Shown piece after piece: positions 1 through 7,343 of a stretch of DNA of 12,456 bases. This DNA is from a bacterium. GTDB taxonomy: Bacteria; UBP15; UBA6099. The DNA lies in NCBI GenBank assembly GCA_029573925.1, contig JAKQBV010000320.1:1-12456 (forward strand), written 5' to 3'. A model generated the notes under the pieces. It worked only from the letters and a program-made list of their open reading frames with translations. It did no database searches and was not told the origin of the DNA. Positions within the stretch are counted from its first letter, which is position 1; each line of letters starts with the position of its first letter. The position numbers and the translations under genes were made by a program.

Positions 1-1
1 T

Positions 2-2839
2 TTCCCCGGCGGCTCTCTCGTTTCATTCCACAAGAATATCAGGGGCATAGACTACGTTTACGACACCGGCTCTCTGCGCGTCAGCGCCATTATGTCCAAA
101 GAGAAAAGCAAAACCGAGACGATAACTTTCAAAGGCCAGAACAAGCGCGGCCCGTACACATTGAACGCGTTCCAGATAGTGGAAGGGACAGAGCAGGTTA
201 GGATAGACGGCGCGCCGGTTTCCGCCGGACAGTATTACATAGACTATTTCAGAGGGGACATAACCTTCGGATTCGTCGTCAACGCCGCGCAGACGGTGGA
301 GATAACGTATGAATCGACTCTTCTGTTGAGCATGAAGACGGGAAACATGAACGCTTTCGGAGTCGAGTTCACGCCTCTCAGCAAGAAGTTCACTATCGGC
401 GGCTCGTTCATGTCTGAAGGGGCAAACGCCGTTTCGCAGTCGGTCCTGATATACAACGCCGTCGATTTCGAGGTCGGCCCGTTCAACATAGACGAGACGC
501 GCTCGCTGTTCACAGGATCGATGAAATCTCCGTACGCCTTTATCGAGAAGGATACCGAGCTTGTGCTGAGGAACGGGACGCCGCTGCTGCGGAACACGGA
601 CTACCTGATCGACTACGTGAGCGGCGAGCTGGACTTCATCGCGCCGATGGCCTCCTCGACGGTGTCGGTGAGGTATCACTACTTCAACCCCAAGCACATC
701 GGGCGGCAGAGGGACTATCTCTCCGAGCCGGCCATGTCCCGTTTCACGCTTTCCAAGAGCGCTGTATACAGCGGCACGGAGACAGTGTGGTGGTGCGAGA
801 CATACGGAGAAGGCCCGCACACAGACGAGAACATAACCTGCTTGGAAATGATGACTCCCTGCTCGGATGTGAAGTACGGAGCCGCGCAGACGACATGCGA
901 GGAAGGCTCGGACTATTTCATCGACGAGGTGGCCAACCAGATAATAATCCTAAATCCGAGCTATATCCCCGACCACAACCACGTTATCAGGGCGCAGTAC
1001 GACTTCGTCCAGAAGACCGCCGCCGAGGAAAAGGCGTCGGATAAAAAGATTGTGGATGTGTATTTCATGACCAAACTGTTCGACAAGCTGAGCGTGGAGG
1101 CGGAAGTCTCGACCACGGACGCCGACATGTCGAACCGGCGGATCAAGGTTCTCGAGGAGCATGTGGCGACCGTGATAGTCCCGACGCAGAGAGAGTACTG
1201 CCTGCAGCGAGACCCGGCGACGGCCGCGGAGGTCGAGATTTTCTTCGACGACCTCGTGACGTCACGAGGCAGGAAGAGCTATCCGGGCGACTTCACAATC
1301 GAGACCGACGCGGGCAATGCCTGCCCCGGCGAAAAGATTCTGGTGTTCAAATACGACATCCCGGCCGGGACGACAATCATCGCCAACTACAGCGTGGCCC
1401 CCGACCTCGGAACGGACACCACGAAGTCCGCCTCGGCGGTCAGAACCAAAATCGGCTACTCCGGCAAGAAGGCTTCTTTCAACATCGAGACCATTAGCAA
1501 GGACATGGCTTTCTCTCCCCTGAACGACTACAGCAACAACGAGGAGAAAAGACTCTCCGGAGACGTCAAGCTGAATCTCATGGACAATCTGACGCTGTTC
1601 GGCGACTATCTGACATACAACAACATGCACAACTTCAACACTACGGACAAGGACGACTATGACCGCATAGGCGCGGGAGCCACTTTCCGCAAAGGGCGCA
1701 TCAAGGAAATAACTCTCAAGAAAACCCGGTTCGACGCGAGCGACAACCTGAATGTTTCCAAACTGGACAACACCAGAACGGTGGACGAGCTTTTCTTCAA
1801 GTGGGATCCGAGAGGAAAGAACGTCTTCACGGTGAACGCGGAACTGTCGAACTCCGAGTTCGAGGACAACACGGGCGCGTTGACAGACAAGGACACGGAC
1901 AGGAGACTTGTCGGATTCGGATACACGCCGAGCGGCAAGCTCAACGTGAGAGGATATCTGGAGTTGACGGAAACAGACGTGATCGCGCCGGCGGGATTCG
2001 GCGCGGACGCGAGCTTCGGAACCAAGACATTCGCCAAGAACCTCGACGCGAGCTGGACGCCGGACGATATCTGGTCTCTAAATAGCAGAATACTGATGCA
2101 GAAGAAGACGCACAGCCGGGCCGACTATGACGACGAGAACTGGGACTCGATAATGCTGGGAGCGTCGGCGAGGCCGTTTGGAAGAATAACTTTTGTGAAC
2201 ATCTCGGCCTACCGCCGCGACCTTCCGAACAATCTCACAGGGAGCGCCCGAACAGACACCGCCAACGCTTCCTTCGGATACAAGGCGGCTCCTATGTGGG
2301 TCGTCGAGCCTTCTATCGACAAGGTCAAAGCCGCCGTCGGAGAGACTTCCAGCAACAAGTCGGACGGCTACGGGCTTTCTTTCCTTTACGATCCTGACAA
2401 CAGGAGCAAGTTGGACGGACGCTTCTCTTGGAAGACCACGGACAAGACCAACAGCACGCAGACTGCATCAACCGATTCCGAAGAGAACCAGTACATACTC
2501 AAACTGGGATATGTCGCGTCTGAAAGAATCGAGTGCGCGATGTCATACGACGTCAGAAGGACATCGCCGACGCCCTCCGACACGGACATACTCGGATTTG
2601 AAGTCAGGCACAAAACTTCCAAACGGATGAACAGCAAAATCGGTTTTGCGCGCACGGAGAGATCGTCAGCGACGACTGAGACGACGCGAGACGAATACAT
2701 CGCCGAAGCGGTCTACACGATTAACAGGACATTTTCTGTGACAATGAACATAAAGAAGGACAAGTATTCCGCCGGAGCGGCGGCGGATAACGACTATTCG
2801 GGCACGGTGGGCAGCCTAGAGGTGACCGCGAACTTCTGA
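2..2839 (+). CDS. Large outer-membrane beta-barrel surface protein with repeated N-terminal modules (5' end missing)
   Basis: The reading frame is open from base 2, so the gene starts before the window. The ATG at 92 is internal: it lies mid-module and no ribosome site precedes it. Numbering from that ATG, residues ~31-75 and ~151-198 are two copies of a beta-rich module with the core 'G-x-x-L/V-x-x-x-x-Y-x-IDY-x-x-G-x-(I/L)-x-F' and a final V-x-Y strand. Two diverged copies follow at ~235-305 and ~355-435. Six cysteines sit only in the diverged copies (235, 250, 257, 269, 370, 411), possibly as disulfides. From ~447 to 915 the chain is alternating polar/hydrophobic strands with charged turns, and the last residue is Phe, as in BAM-assembled barrels. 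The barrel and surface location are inferred from this pattern. No enzyme motif is visible. The specific role (porin, secretion, adhesion) is unknown. The PAP2 gene follows 22 nt later. Confidence 0.8.
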   Translation, partial: FPGGSLVSFHKNIRGIDYVYDTGSLRVSAIMSKEKSKTETITFKGQNKRGPYTLNAFQIVEGTEQVRIDGAPVSAGQYYIDYFRGDITFGFVVNAAQTVEITYESTLLLSMKTGNMNAFGVEFTPLSKKFTIGGSFMSEGANAVSQSVLIYNAVDFEVGPFNIDETRSLFTGSMKSPYAFIEKDTELVLRNGTPLLRNTDYLIDYVSGELDFIAPMASSTVSVRYHYFNPKHIGRQRDYLSEPAMSRFTLSKSAVYSGTETVWWCETYGEGPHTDENITCLEMMTPCSDVKYGAAQTTCEEGSDYFIDEVANQIIILNPSYIPDHNHVIRAQYDFVQKTAAEEKASDKKIVDVYFMTKLFDKLSVEAEVSTTDADMSNRRIKVLEEHVATVIVPTQREYCLQRDPATAAEVEIFFDDLVTSRGRKSYPGDFTIETDAGNACPGEKILVFKYDIPAGTTIIANYSVAPDLGTDTTKSASAVRTKIGYSGKKASFNIETISKDMAFSPLNDYSNNEEKRLSGDVKLNLMDNLTLFGDYLTYNNMHNFNTTDKDDYDRIGAGATFRKGRIKEITLKKTRFDASDNLNVSKLDNTRTVDELFFKWDPRGKNVFTVNAELSNSEFEDNTGALTDKDTDRRLVGFGYTPSGKLNVRGYLELTETDVIAPAGFGADASFGTKTFAKNLDASWTPDDIWSLNSRILMQKKTHSRADYDDENWDSIMLGASARPFGRITFVNISAYRRDLPNNLTGSARTDTANASFGYKAAPMWVVEPSIDKVKAAVGETSSNKSDGYGLSFLYDPDNRSKLDGRFSWKTTDKTNSTQTASTDSEENQYILKLGYVASERIECAMSYDVRRTSPTPSDTDILGFEVRHKTSKRMNSKIGFARTERSSATTETTRDEYIAEAVYTINRTFSVTMNIKKDKYSAGAAADNDYSGTVGSLEVTANF

Positions 2840-2861
2840 TTTTAACGAAAGCGCTGGAGAG

Positions 2862-3449
2862 ATGGCGGTAGAAGAGAAAACAGAAGGGACGGCGCCGGGC
2901 GGGCTGGAGATGTTGGACCGCAGGGCGACCCTCTTCCTGTACTCGCGGTTCCGCAACCCGATTTTCGACGCGCTGATGCCCGTTCTGTCCGTCGGGGCGA
3001 ACAAGGGGATAGTGTACATCGCGGCAAGCGTGGCGATGATGATTTTCGGAGAGCCGAGGGTCAAAGCGGCGGGGCTGGTGATGCTCGCCGGGGCGGGCGC
3101 GGCCGGCGTCATCGCGGAGATGACCGTCAAGATGTTCTGGAAGCGCAAGCGCCCCTTCATGGTGATGCCTGAGATAACTCCCAAAGTGCCGCACCGCAGG
3201 CTGCTCAAGAGGCCGTCGTTTCCGTCAGGGCATTCAGCGGGCTATTTCGCGGCGGCGCTTTCGCTGTCGGTGTTCTTTCCATCAATGGCGGTTCCGCTCG
3301 TGGCAGCAGCCGCCCTCGGCGCTTATTCCCGGATTTACAACGGCGTTCATTTCCTCTCCGATGTCGTGGCCGGCTCGATTGTCGGCATCGCGTTCTCAGG
3401 GTTTATGGTGTGGCTGCTCGCCGAGCGCGCGGTCGGCCTGTTTTCATAA
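2862..3449 (+). CDS. PAP2-family membrane phosphatase (phosphatidic acid / undecaprenyl pyrophosphate phosphatase type)
   Basis: This 195-residue protein has the complete three-part PAP2 signature: K90-x6-R97-P98, P121-S-G-H124 and S156-R157-x5-H163-x3-D167. These residues bind and hydrolyse a phosphate ester or pyrophosphate through a phospho-histidine intermediate (H163), with H124 as the acid in the family mechanism. Several hydrophobic segments (~47-64, 68-86, 127-155, 168-187) indicate an integral inner-membrane enzyme. Family members dephosphorylate lipid phosphates, and the natural substrate here is undetermined. The start at 2862 has GGAG at 2855-2858 but very close to the ATG. The ATG at 2910 also has GGAG directly before it and would give a protein beginning MLDRRATLF, a typical PAP2 start, so the first 16 residues are uncertain. 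The gene lies 22 nt after the barrel gene, so co-transcription is likely. Confidence 0.9.
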   Translation: MAVEEKTEGTAPGGLEMLDRRATLFLYSRFRNPIFDALMPVLSVGANKGIVYIAASVAMMIFGEPRVKAAGLVMLAGAGAAGVIAEMTVKMFWKRKRPFMVMPEITPKVPHRRLLKRPSFPSGHSAGYFAAALSLSVFFPSMAVPLVAAAALGAYSRIYNGVHFLSDVVAGSIVGIAFSGFMVWLLAERAVGLFS

Positions 3450-3502
3450 AAACAATTCGCCCCCGGCAGGCTCCGGGAGGTTTTCCACGGAAGGCGGTCA
3501 TT

Positions 3503-3916
3503 ATGGACGGCAATATCGAAGAATCGATTAAATACGCTAGAGAAACGGTGGGCGGAGACCCGCTCGCGCGGCATCTGGGCATCGTCATCGAGGAAGTGTC
3601 CGAAGGTTTCGCCAGAGTGTCGCTAGAAGCGAAGCCGGAATACATGAACGCGGTGGGCAGGGCGCACGGGGCGGCGGTGTACGCCGTCATCGACCAGTCG
3701 CTGGCGGTGGCCGCGAATTCGCGCGGAGTCCGCGCGGTCACGCTCGACGTGAACGCCAGATATCACTCCGGCGCGCTCGGCGGCGACGTTCTGGTCGCCG
3801 AAGCGTCTCCCATCGAAATCAAGAAAAGAATCAGCGTGTGGAAAGTGGAAGTGCGCGCCAGAAACGCGGGCGCTCTTGTGGCAACGGCGGTCGCTACCGC
3901 CTACCATCAAGCCTGA
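3503..3916 (+). CDS. PaaI-family hotdog-fold acyl-CoA thioesterase
   Basis: This 137-residue protein has the length and pattern of single-domain PaaI/YbgC-type thioesterases, which hydrolyse acyl- or aryl-CoA thioesters as multimers in the cytoplasm. The long hotdog helix carries H55-G56 and the likely catalytic acid D64 in 'AHGAAVYAVIDQS', matching the family motif HGG-x(n)-(D/E). The strands 'VTLDVNARYHSGALGGDVL' match the usual N-x-x-(Y/F)-x-x-(P/A)-x-x-G-(D/E) region. I chose the ATG at 3503 because GGAAGGCGG (3489-3497) sits 5 nt upstream. An in-frame start at 3410 would overlap the end of the PAP2 gene by 40 nt and add 31 non-homologous-looking residues. The substrate is unknown. The acyl-CoA dehydrogenase 3.8 kb downstream is a possible metabolic partner. 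Confidence 0.85.
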   Translation: MDGNIEESIKYARETVGGDPLARHLGIVIEEVSEGFARVSLEAKPEYMNAVGRAHGAAVYAVIDQSLAVAANSRGVRAVTLDVNARYHSGALGGDVLVAEASPIEIKKRISVWKVEVRARNAGALVATAVATAYHQA

Positions 3917-3974
3917 ATCTCTTTTCTGAATATGCAGCGCGCTCTATTGAGCGGCGGAAATGAGGGTTTCAACT

Positions 3975-4907
3975 ATGAAATCAAACACTAAGCGCGTCGA
4001 AACCGAACGGGGAAATTTTCGCAGGCGCGATGTCGCTCGGTTTATGATGGCGATTGCGTGCGCCGCGCTTGTCGTCTCGGCGGGGCGCGCGATGGCTGAT
4101 TGGCCCGGCGTGGCAGTGTCAAAGGACGGAACTCCCATCGCATACGAGGTTTGGGGAGAGGGAGAGCCGACTCTGGTCTTCGTTCACGGATGGAGCTGCG
4201 ATTCAAGATACTGGCGGGAGCAGATCGGGCATTTCTCCCGGAAGCGCCGGGTGATAGTCCTCGATATGGCTGGACACGGAAACTCCGGCATGGAGCGGGA
4301 GACTTACGCGATGAGCGCCTTTGGCGAAGACGTGCGCGCGGTGGCGGACGCCGCGGGCGCGCAGAAGATGATTCTCATAGGCCATTCTATGGGCGGCCCG
4401 GTGATAGCGGAAGCGGCGGCTCTGATGCCGGGGCGCGTGATCGGGCTTGTCGGCGTCGACACGTTTGAAGACGTGGAATACAAGTTGACGAACGAGGAAA
4501 TGGAGCGGATGCTCGGCCCGCTGGAGGCTGATTTCAAATCCGGGGCGCGCGCGTTCGTAAACTCCATGATGCGGCCCGGAGAGGACGCCGCTCTCGCCGA
4601 GTGGATTCTTGCGGACATGTCGTCCGCTCCCCCGGCCGTAGCCATGAGCGCGATCAGGGAAATGCTGAATCAGTATATAACGGGAGAATCCGCCTCCGTT
4701 TTCGACCGCGCCCGGATTCCCGTCGTGACGGTTAACGCCGACATGTGGCCGATCAACTTCGAGTCGAACCGCAATCACATGTTGTCTTTCGACGCGATTG
4801 TGCTGAAGGACGCCGACCATTTTCTAATGATGAACAAGCCGGAGGAATTCAACGCGGCGCTCGAACGGGCGATAGATATGCTTGGGAGCAATCCTGAGAG
4901 CCGGTGA
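3975..4907 (+). CDS. Exported alpha/beta hydrolase
   Basis: This 310-residue protein belongs to the alpha/beta-hydrolase fold. Residues 71-72 (HG in 'VFVHGWSCDS') form the oxyanion-hole region. The nucleophile elbow is G136-H-S138-M-G. The acid is likely D256 in 'TVNADMWP', and the base is H282 in 'DADHF'. The substrate is probably a carboxylic ester or related small molecule, which the sequence does not reveal. The N-terminus has a run of arginines (R16-18), a hydrophobic stretch (~24-36) and an A-M-A cleavage-like site before D42, so I infer export to the periplasm. The arginine motif is not a good Tat consensus. I chose the ATG at 3975 because GAGGG (3962-3966) lies 8 nt upstream. The ATG at 3960 would add five residues and has only a weak site. 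No operon partner is obvious: the next gene is 134 nt away. Confidence 0.85.
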   Translation: MKSNTKRVETERGNFRRRDVARFMMAIACAALVVSAGRAMADWPGVAVSKDGTPIAYEVWGEGEPTLVFVHGWSCDSRYWREQIGHFSRKRRVIVLDMAGHGNSGMERETYAMSAFGEDVRAVADAAGAQKMILIGHSMGGPVIAEAAALMPGRVIGLVGVDTFEDVEYKLTNEEMERMLGPLEADFKSGARAFVNSMMRPGEDAALAEWILADMSSAPPAVAMSAIREMLNQYITGESASVFDRARIPVVTVNADMWPINFESNRNHMLSFDAIVLKDADHFLMMNKPEEFNAALERAIDMLGSNPESR

Positions 4908-4939
4908 TCCCGCGCGCAAAACTGTTGCGGCGGCGGGCG

Positions 4940-4956
4940 CGGGCGCTTCCTGCCCG
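4940..4956 (+). terminator. Weak hairpin after the hydrolase gene
   Basis: CGGGC (4940-4944) and GCCCG (4952-4956) can form a 5-bp GC stem with a 7-nt loop, 32 nt after the hydrolase stop. The following bases are A/T-mixed but there is no U-tract, so this is at best a weak terminator or a chance structure in GC-rich DNA. Confidence 0.2.
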
Positions 4957-5007
4957 AATGCAATTGTGATAAACTATCGGCAGTTCAAGGCGGGGTGGAA
5001 GGGACGC

Positions 5008-5022
5008 GGCGCGGCCCGCGCC
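5008..5022 (+). promoter_or_regulatory. GC-rich palindrome just before the MmgE/PrpD ribosome site
   Basis: GGCGCGG (5008-5014), one C, then CCGCGCC (5016-5022) make a perfect 15-bp dyad. A further CGC/GCG pairing is possible outside it (5005-5007 with 5025-5027). It ends 6 nt before the AGAGGTGA ribosome site at 5029-5036. It could be an operator for a dimeric regulator or an mRNA structure affecting initiation. In a GC-rich genome it could also be chance. Confidence 0.25.
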
Positions 5023-5041
5023 CCGCGCAGAGGTGATGGGC

Positions 5042-6670
5042 ATGGCGGAGAAGAAAAGGCGTTACACCAGAGAGATGGCCGAATGGGCGGCGGGTTTGAC
5101 GTTCGGCGACATTCCCGCGCGGGTGGTCGAGCAGGCGAAGATGCAGACGATGAGCGTTCTGGCGTCGATATTCGCCGGATCGCGAACGTCCTCCGGCGGC
5201 AAGACGATAGCAGCGGCGCTGCGCGGGTCCGACCCCGGACCGGCGAGGCTCATTCCATCCGGCGAGAGCGTCACCGTAAAGGACGCTCTAGCGGCGGCAT
5301 CCTTGCTCTCGATGGCGCTGGACTACGACGACTACACGTTCGCGGGGCATCCCGGACATTCCGCCGCGTTGGTTCCGCTCCAGATGGCGGCCCGCGAAGA
5401 TATTTCAGGCGAACAGGTCTTGCTCGCGCAGACGGTTGCCAACGAGATAGAGTCTCGCATCGGCGGCTCTGTGATGGTCGGGCCGCTGAACGGGCAGATG
5501 TGGTCGTTCATCCACGCCGTCGGGGCGGCCTGCGCCGCAGGAAAAATCTACGGGCTGGACTCCGACCGGATGGCGTCAGCCCTCGGAATGGCTCTTTCGC
5601 AACCCGCTTCCCCTCTCGTCCCCGGCTTCATGGGCGCGGACTCGAAGCTTCTCACCGCCTCCGCCGGGATAGCCTCCGGGCTTCTCGCCGCTCAGCTCGC
5701 CGCCGAAGGCCTTAAAGGCCCTCAGGACATACTCGAAGCGGAAGACGGTTTCTGCGAGACTCTCTCATTCGTTCCCATCTACCCGATGCTCACAAGGCTC
5801 GGCTCATGCTGGCTCTCTGACACAATGTCCGTAAAGCTGTATCCGGGATGCGCGTATATCAGCGCGACGATGGACGGCGTTTTTGAGATAATGCGAAACA
5901 AGGAAATAAACCCCGACGACATATTCAAGATCGACGTTCACGCGTCCATCGCGACTGTTAAAATGGACGAGATGTCCCGCCCGCTGGTGACGCACCAGAA
6001 CACGCACCCGGTGACGCTTAATTTCTACACGCCATACAACGTGGCGGCGGGCGTTCTCGACGGAAGGCTAGGCCCGGAGCAATTCGAGCCGGAGCGGGCG
6101 AGAGACCCGAAGGTGTGGGAGCTGGCGAGGCGGGTGCGCGTGCATCATGACATGTCGCTAACCAGCAACCTTATTGATTCGGCGACGGACCTGATAGACA
6201 TCCGGTATCTGTTGAGCCGGATGCGGGCCGGCTCTCTCGGATCGATGCTCAAGAGGCTCGGGCCGGCGTCGCCGCTTGTGTGGCTGGCAGGCGGGCGAGA
6301 GATAACAAGTCTGCTCTCGGAAGGCCGACGCGCGCTCGAAAAAGTCTTCGGCGCTCCCGGCGACGACGACGCGGAACGGCGGCTGGCTCCCTCGGCTGAA
6401 AACTTCCGCATGGCTTTCGGGTCGCGCGTCGTGTTCGACATGAAATCGAAGGACGCGGTATACGAGTTCGAGCAGAAGATACCGTTCGGCGCGGCCGGCT
6501 GGCCGCTGGAAGACCGCCGAAGCGACGCGTGCGGCAAGTTTGAGAAAGAGGCTCTCGCCGTTCTCACTCCCGAAGCCGCCACCGCCGCCCTCGAAGCCGT
6601 CTCGACTATGGAGAGGCTCGACAACGCTGGCGTCCGCGCCCTGCTCGACCTGTGCTGTTCGAAAAAATAG
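5042..6670 (+). CDS. MmgE/PrpD-family protein with a large C-terminal-domain insertion
   Basis: This 542-residue protein is a member of the MmgE/PrpD fold (2-methylcitrate dehydratase, cis-aconitate decarboxylase, iminodisuccinate epimerase relatives). Visible family features are the N-terminal 'DIPARVVEQAK' helix, D94-Y-D-D97, the H103-P104 loop, 'ALGMALSQPAS' at ~180-191, the A-x-G-A/GLLAAQLA helix ~207-221, G226-P...D235-G-F237, and K265-x-Y-P-G-C270 before 'YISATMDG'. Family members are usually about 450-480 residues. Here ~85 extra residues (about 375-458) lie between 'RRVRVHHDMSLT' and 'GSRVVFDMKSKD', which are normally close together in the second domain. The substrate cannot be assigned. 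I chose the ATG at 5042 because AGAGGTGA (5029-5036) is 5 nt upstream; the GTG at 5033 and ATG at 5036 lie inside that site. An XRE-cupin regulator follows 55 nt later. Confidence 0.85.
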   Translation: MAEKKRRYTREMAEWAAGLTFGDIPARVVEQAKMQTMSVLASIFAGSRTSSGGKTIAAALRGSDPGPARLIPSGESVTVKDALAAASLLSMALDYDDYTFAGHPGHSAALVPLQMAAREDISGEQVLLAQTVANEIESRIGGSVMVGPLNGQMWSFIHAVGAACAAGKIYGLDSDRMASALGMALSQPASPLVPGFMGADSKLLTASAGIASGLLAAQLAAEGLKGPQDILEAEDGFCETLSFVPIYPMLTRLGSCWLSDTMSVKLYPGCAYISATMDGVFEIMRNKEINPDDIFKIDVHASIATVKMDEMSRPLVTHQNTHPVTLNFYTPYNVAAGVLDGRLGPEQFEPERARDPKVWELARRVRVHHDMSLTSNLIDSATDLIDIRYLLSRMRAGSLGSMLKRLGPASPLVWLAGGREITSLLSEGRRALEKVFGAPGDDDAERRLAPSAENFRMAFGSRVVFDMKSKDAVYEFEQKIPFGAAGWPLEDRRSDACGKFEKEALAVLTPEAATAALEAVSTMERLDNAGVRALLDLCCSKK

Positions 6671-6725
6671 CCCGCCCTCCACGCAGGAGGCTTGGGAACA
6701 AATAAACGCGAAGAGGTCCGTCAAA

Positions 6726-7271
6726 ATGGCAAAAGCAAAAAGCGCTCCTGATTTTTCAGACAAGATGAAGCGTCTGCGCAAGAAGAACGGCATAACGCTA
6801 GAGGCGCTCGCCGCCGCGACCGGGATGTCCGCCGGTTACCTCGAAAAAATCGAGAACGGCGAGACTATGCCTCCGGTGTCGAACATCATCCAGATAAGCG
6901 CCGCTCTCACCGTCGACTCCGGCAAGTTCCTGTCCTCCGACGGGGCCAACAAGGAAAAGAAAGCGGAGAGCTTCAAGAAGCGCGCGGACGCGTACTATTA
7001 CAAAACGCTCACTCCCGACGCCGAGCACAAGCACATGAAGGGATTCCATGTCTCAATCCCCTCGAAGTCGGAACACGCCGGAGTGCAGTATAAACACGAG
7101 GGCGAGGAGTTCGTCTATGTGCTCGACGGAGTTCTCGACATTCAGGTCGGCGCAAAGAAACACAAACTTAAAAAAGGCCAGTCCCTCCACTTCGACTCCA
7201 ATCACACGCACAAGCTGAGCAATCCGGGATCGAAGCAGACGGAGCTGTTGGTGGTCGTGTACACGCCCTGA
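6726..7271 (+). CDS. XRE-family helix-turn-helix regulator with C-terminal cupin sensor domain
   Basis: This 181-residue protein has an N-terminal HTH_3/XRE domain (~10-66), with 'GITLEALAAATGMSAGYLEKIENGE' features: helix 2 at ~24-31 and recognition helix ~34-43. After a charged linker (~73-90) comes a cupin_2 beta-barrel (~105-180). Potential metal or ligand residues are H124 and E127/E128 in 'YKHEGEEFVYVLDG' and H160/H162 in 'DSNHTHKLSNPG'. XRE-cupin proteins are typically dimeric transcription regulators whose cupin binds a small effector or metal. Its place between the MmgE/PrpD and acyl-CoA dehydrogenase genes suggests local control of the cassette, which is inference. I chose the ATG at 6726 because AAGAGG (6711-6716) lies 9 nt upstream. 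The frame is open further upstream but overlaps the previous gene and is arginine/proline-rich noise there. Confidence 0.9.
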   Translation: MAKAKSAPDFSDKMKRLRKKNGITLEALAAATGMSAGYLEKIENGETMPPVSNIIQISAALTVDSGKFLSSDGANKEKKAESFKKRADAYYYKTLTPDAEHKHMKGFHVSIPSKSEHAGVQYKHEGEEFVYVLDGVLDIQVGAKKHKLKKGQSLHFDSNHTHKLSNPGSKQTELLVVVYTP

Positions 7272-7313
7272 GAGCCGACGGCGACAGAGGCGTTCCGCGT
7301 CCCGAACACTACC

Positions 7314-7328
7314 CGCGCCACCGGCGCG
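7314..7328 (+). promoter_or_regulatory. GC hairpin just before the acyl-CoA dehydrogenase ribosome site
   Basis: CGCGCC (7314-7319), loop ACC, GGCGCG (7323-7328) form a perfect 6-bp stem, ending 3 nt before the GGAG ribosome site at 7332-7335. No T-run follows, so it is not an intrinsic terminator. It may be an operator half-site pair or a translation-modulating hairpin, or chance. Confidence 0.25.
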
Positions 7329-7343
7329 ATTGGAGCATCCATT

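Noticed and set aside
23..820. - strand open frame opposite the barrel-protein gene
   Set aside because: The + strand frame has repeated modules and continues for 900 residues; the - strand translation is Arg/Val/His-rich noise.
3410..3502. N-terminal extension of the thioesterase to an ATG at 3410
   Set aside because: It overlaps the PAP2 gene, has no ribosome site and adds residues outside the hotdog domain; the ATG at 3503 has a good site.
3990..4100. Twin-arginine (Tat) signal on the alpha/beta hydrolase
   Set aside because: The arginines are followed by D-V-A rather than the usual x-F-L-K; export is plausible but the Tat route is not supported.
6540..6725. N-terminal extension of the XRE-cupin regulator
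   Set aside because: The extension overlaps the MmgE/PrpD coding sequence and translates to low-complexity Pro/Arg/Ser; the helix-turn-helix starts soon after the ATG at 6726, which has a ribosome site.
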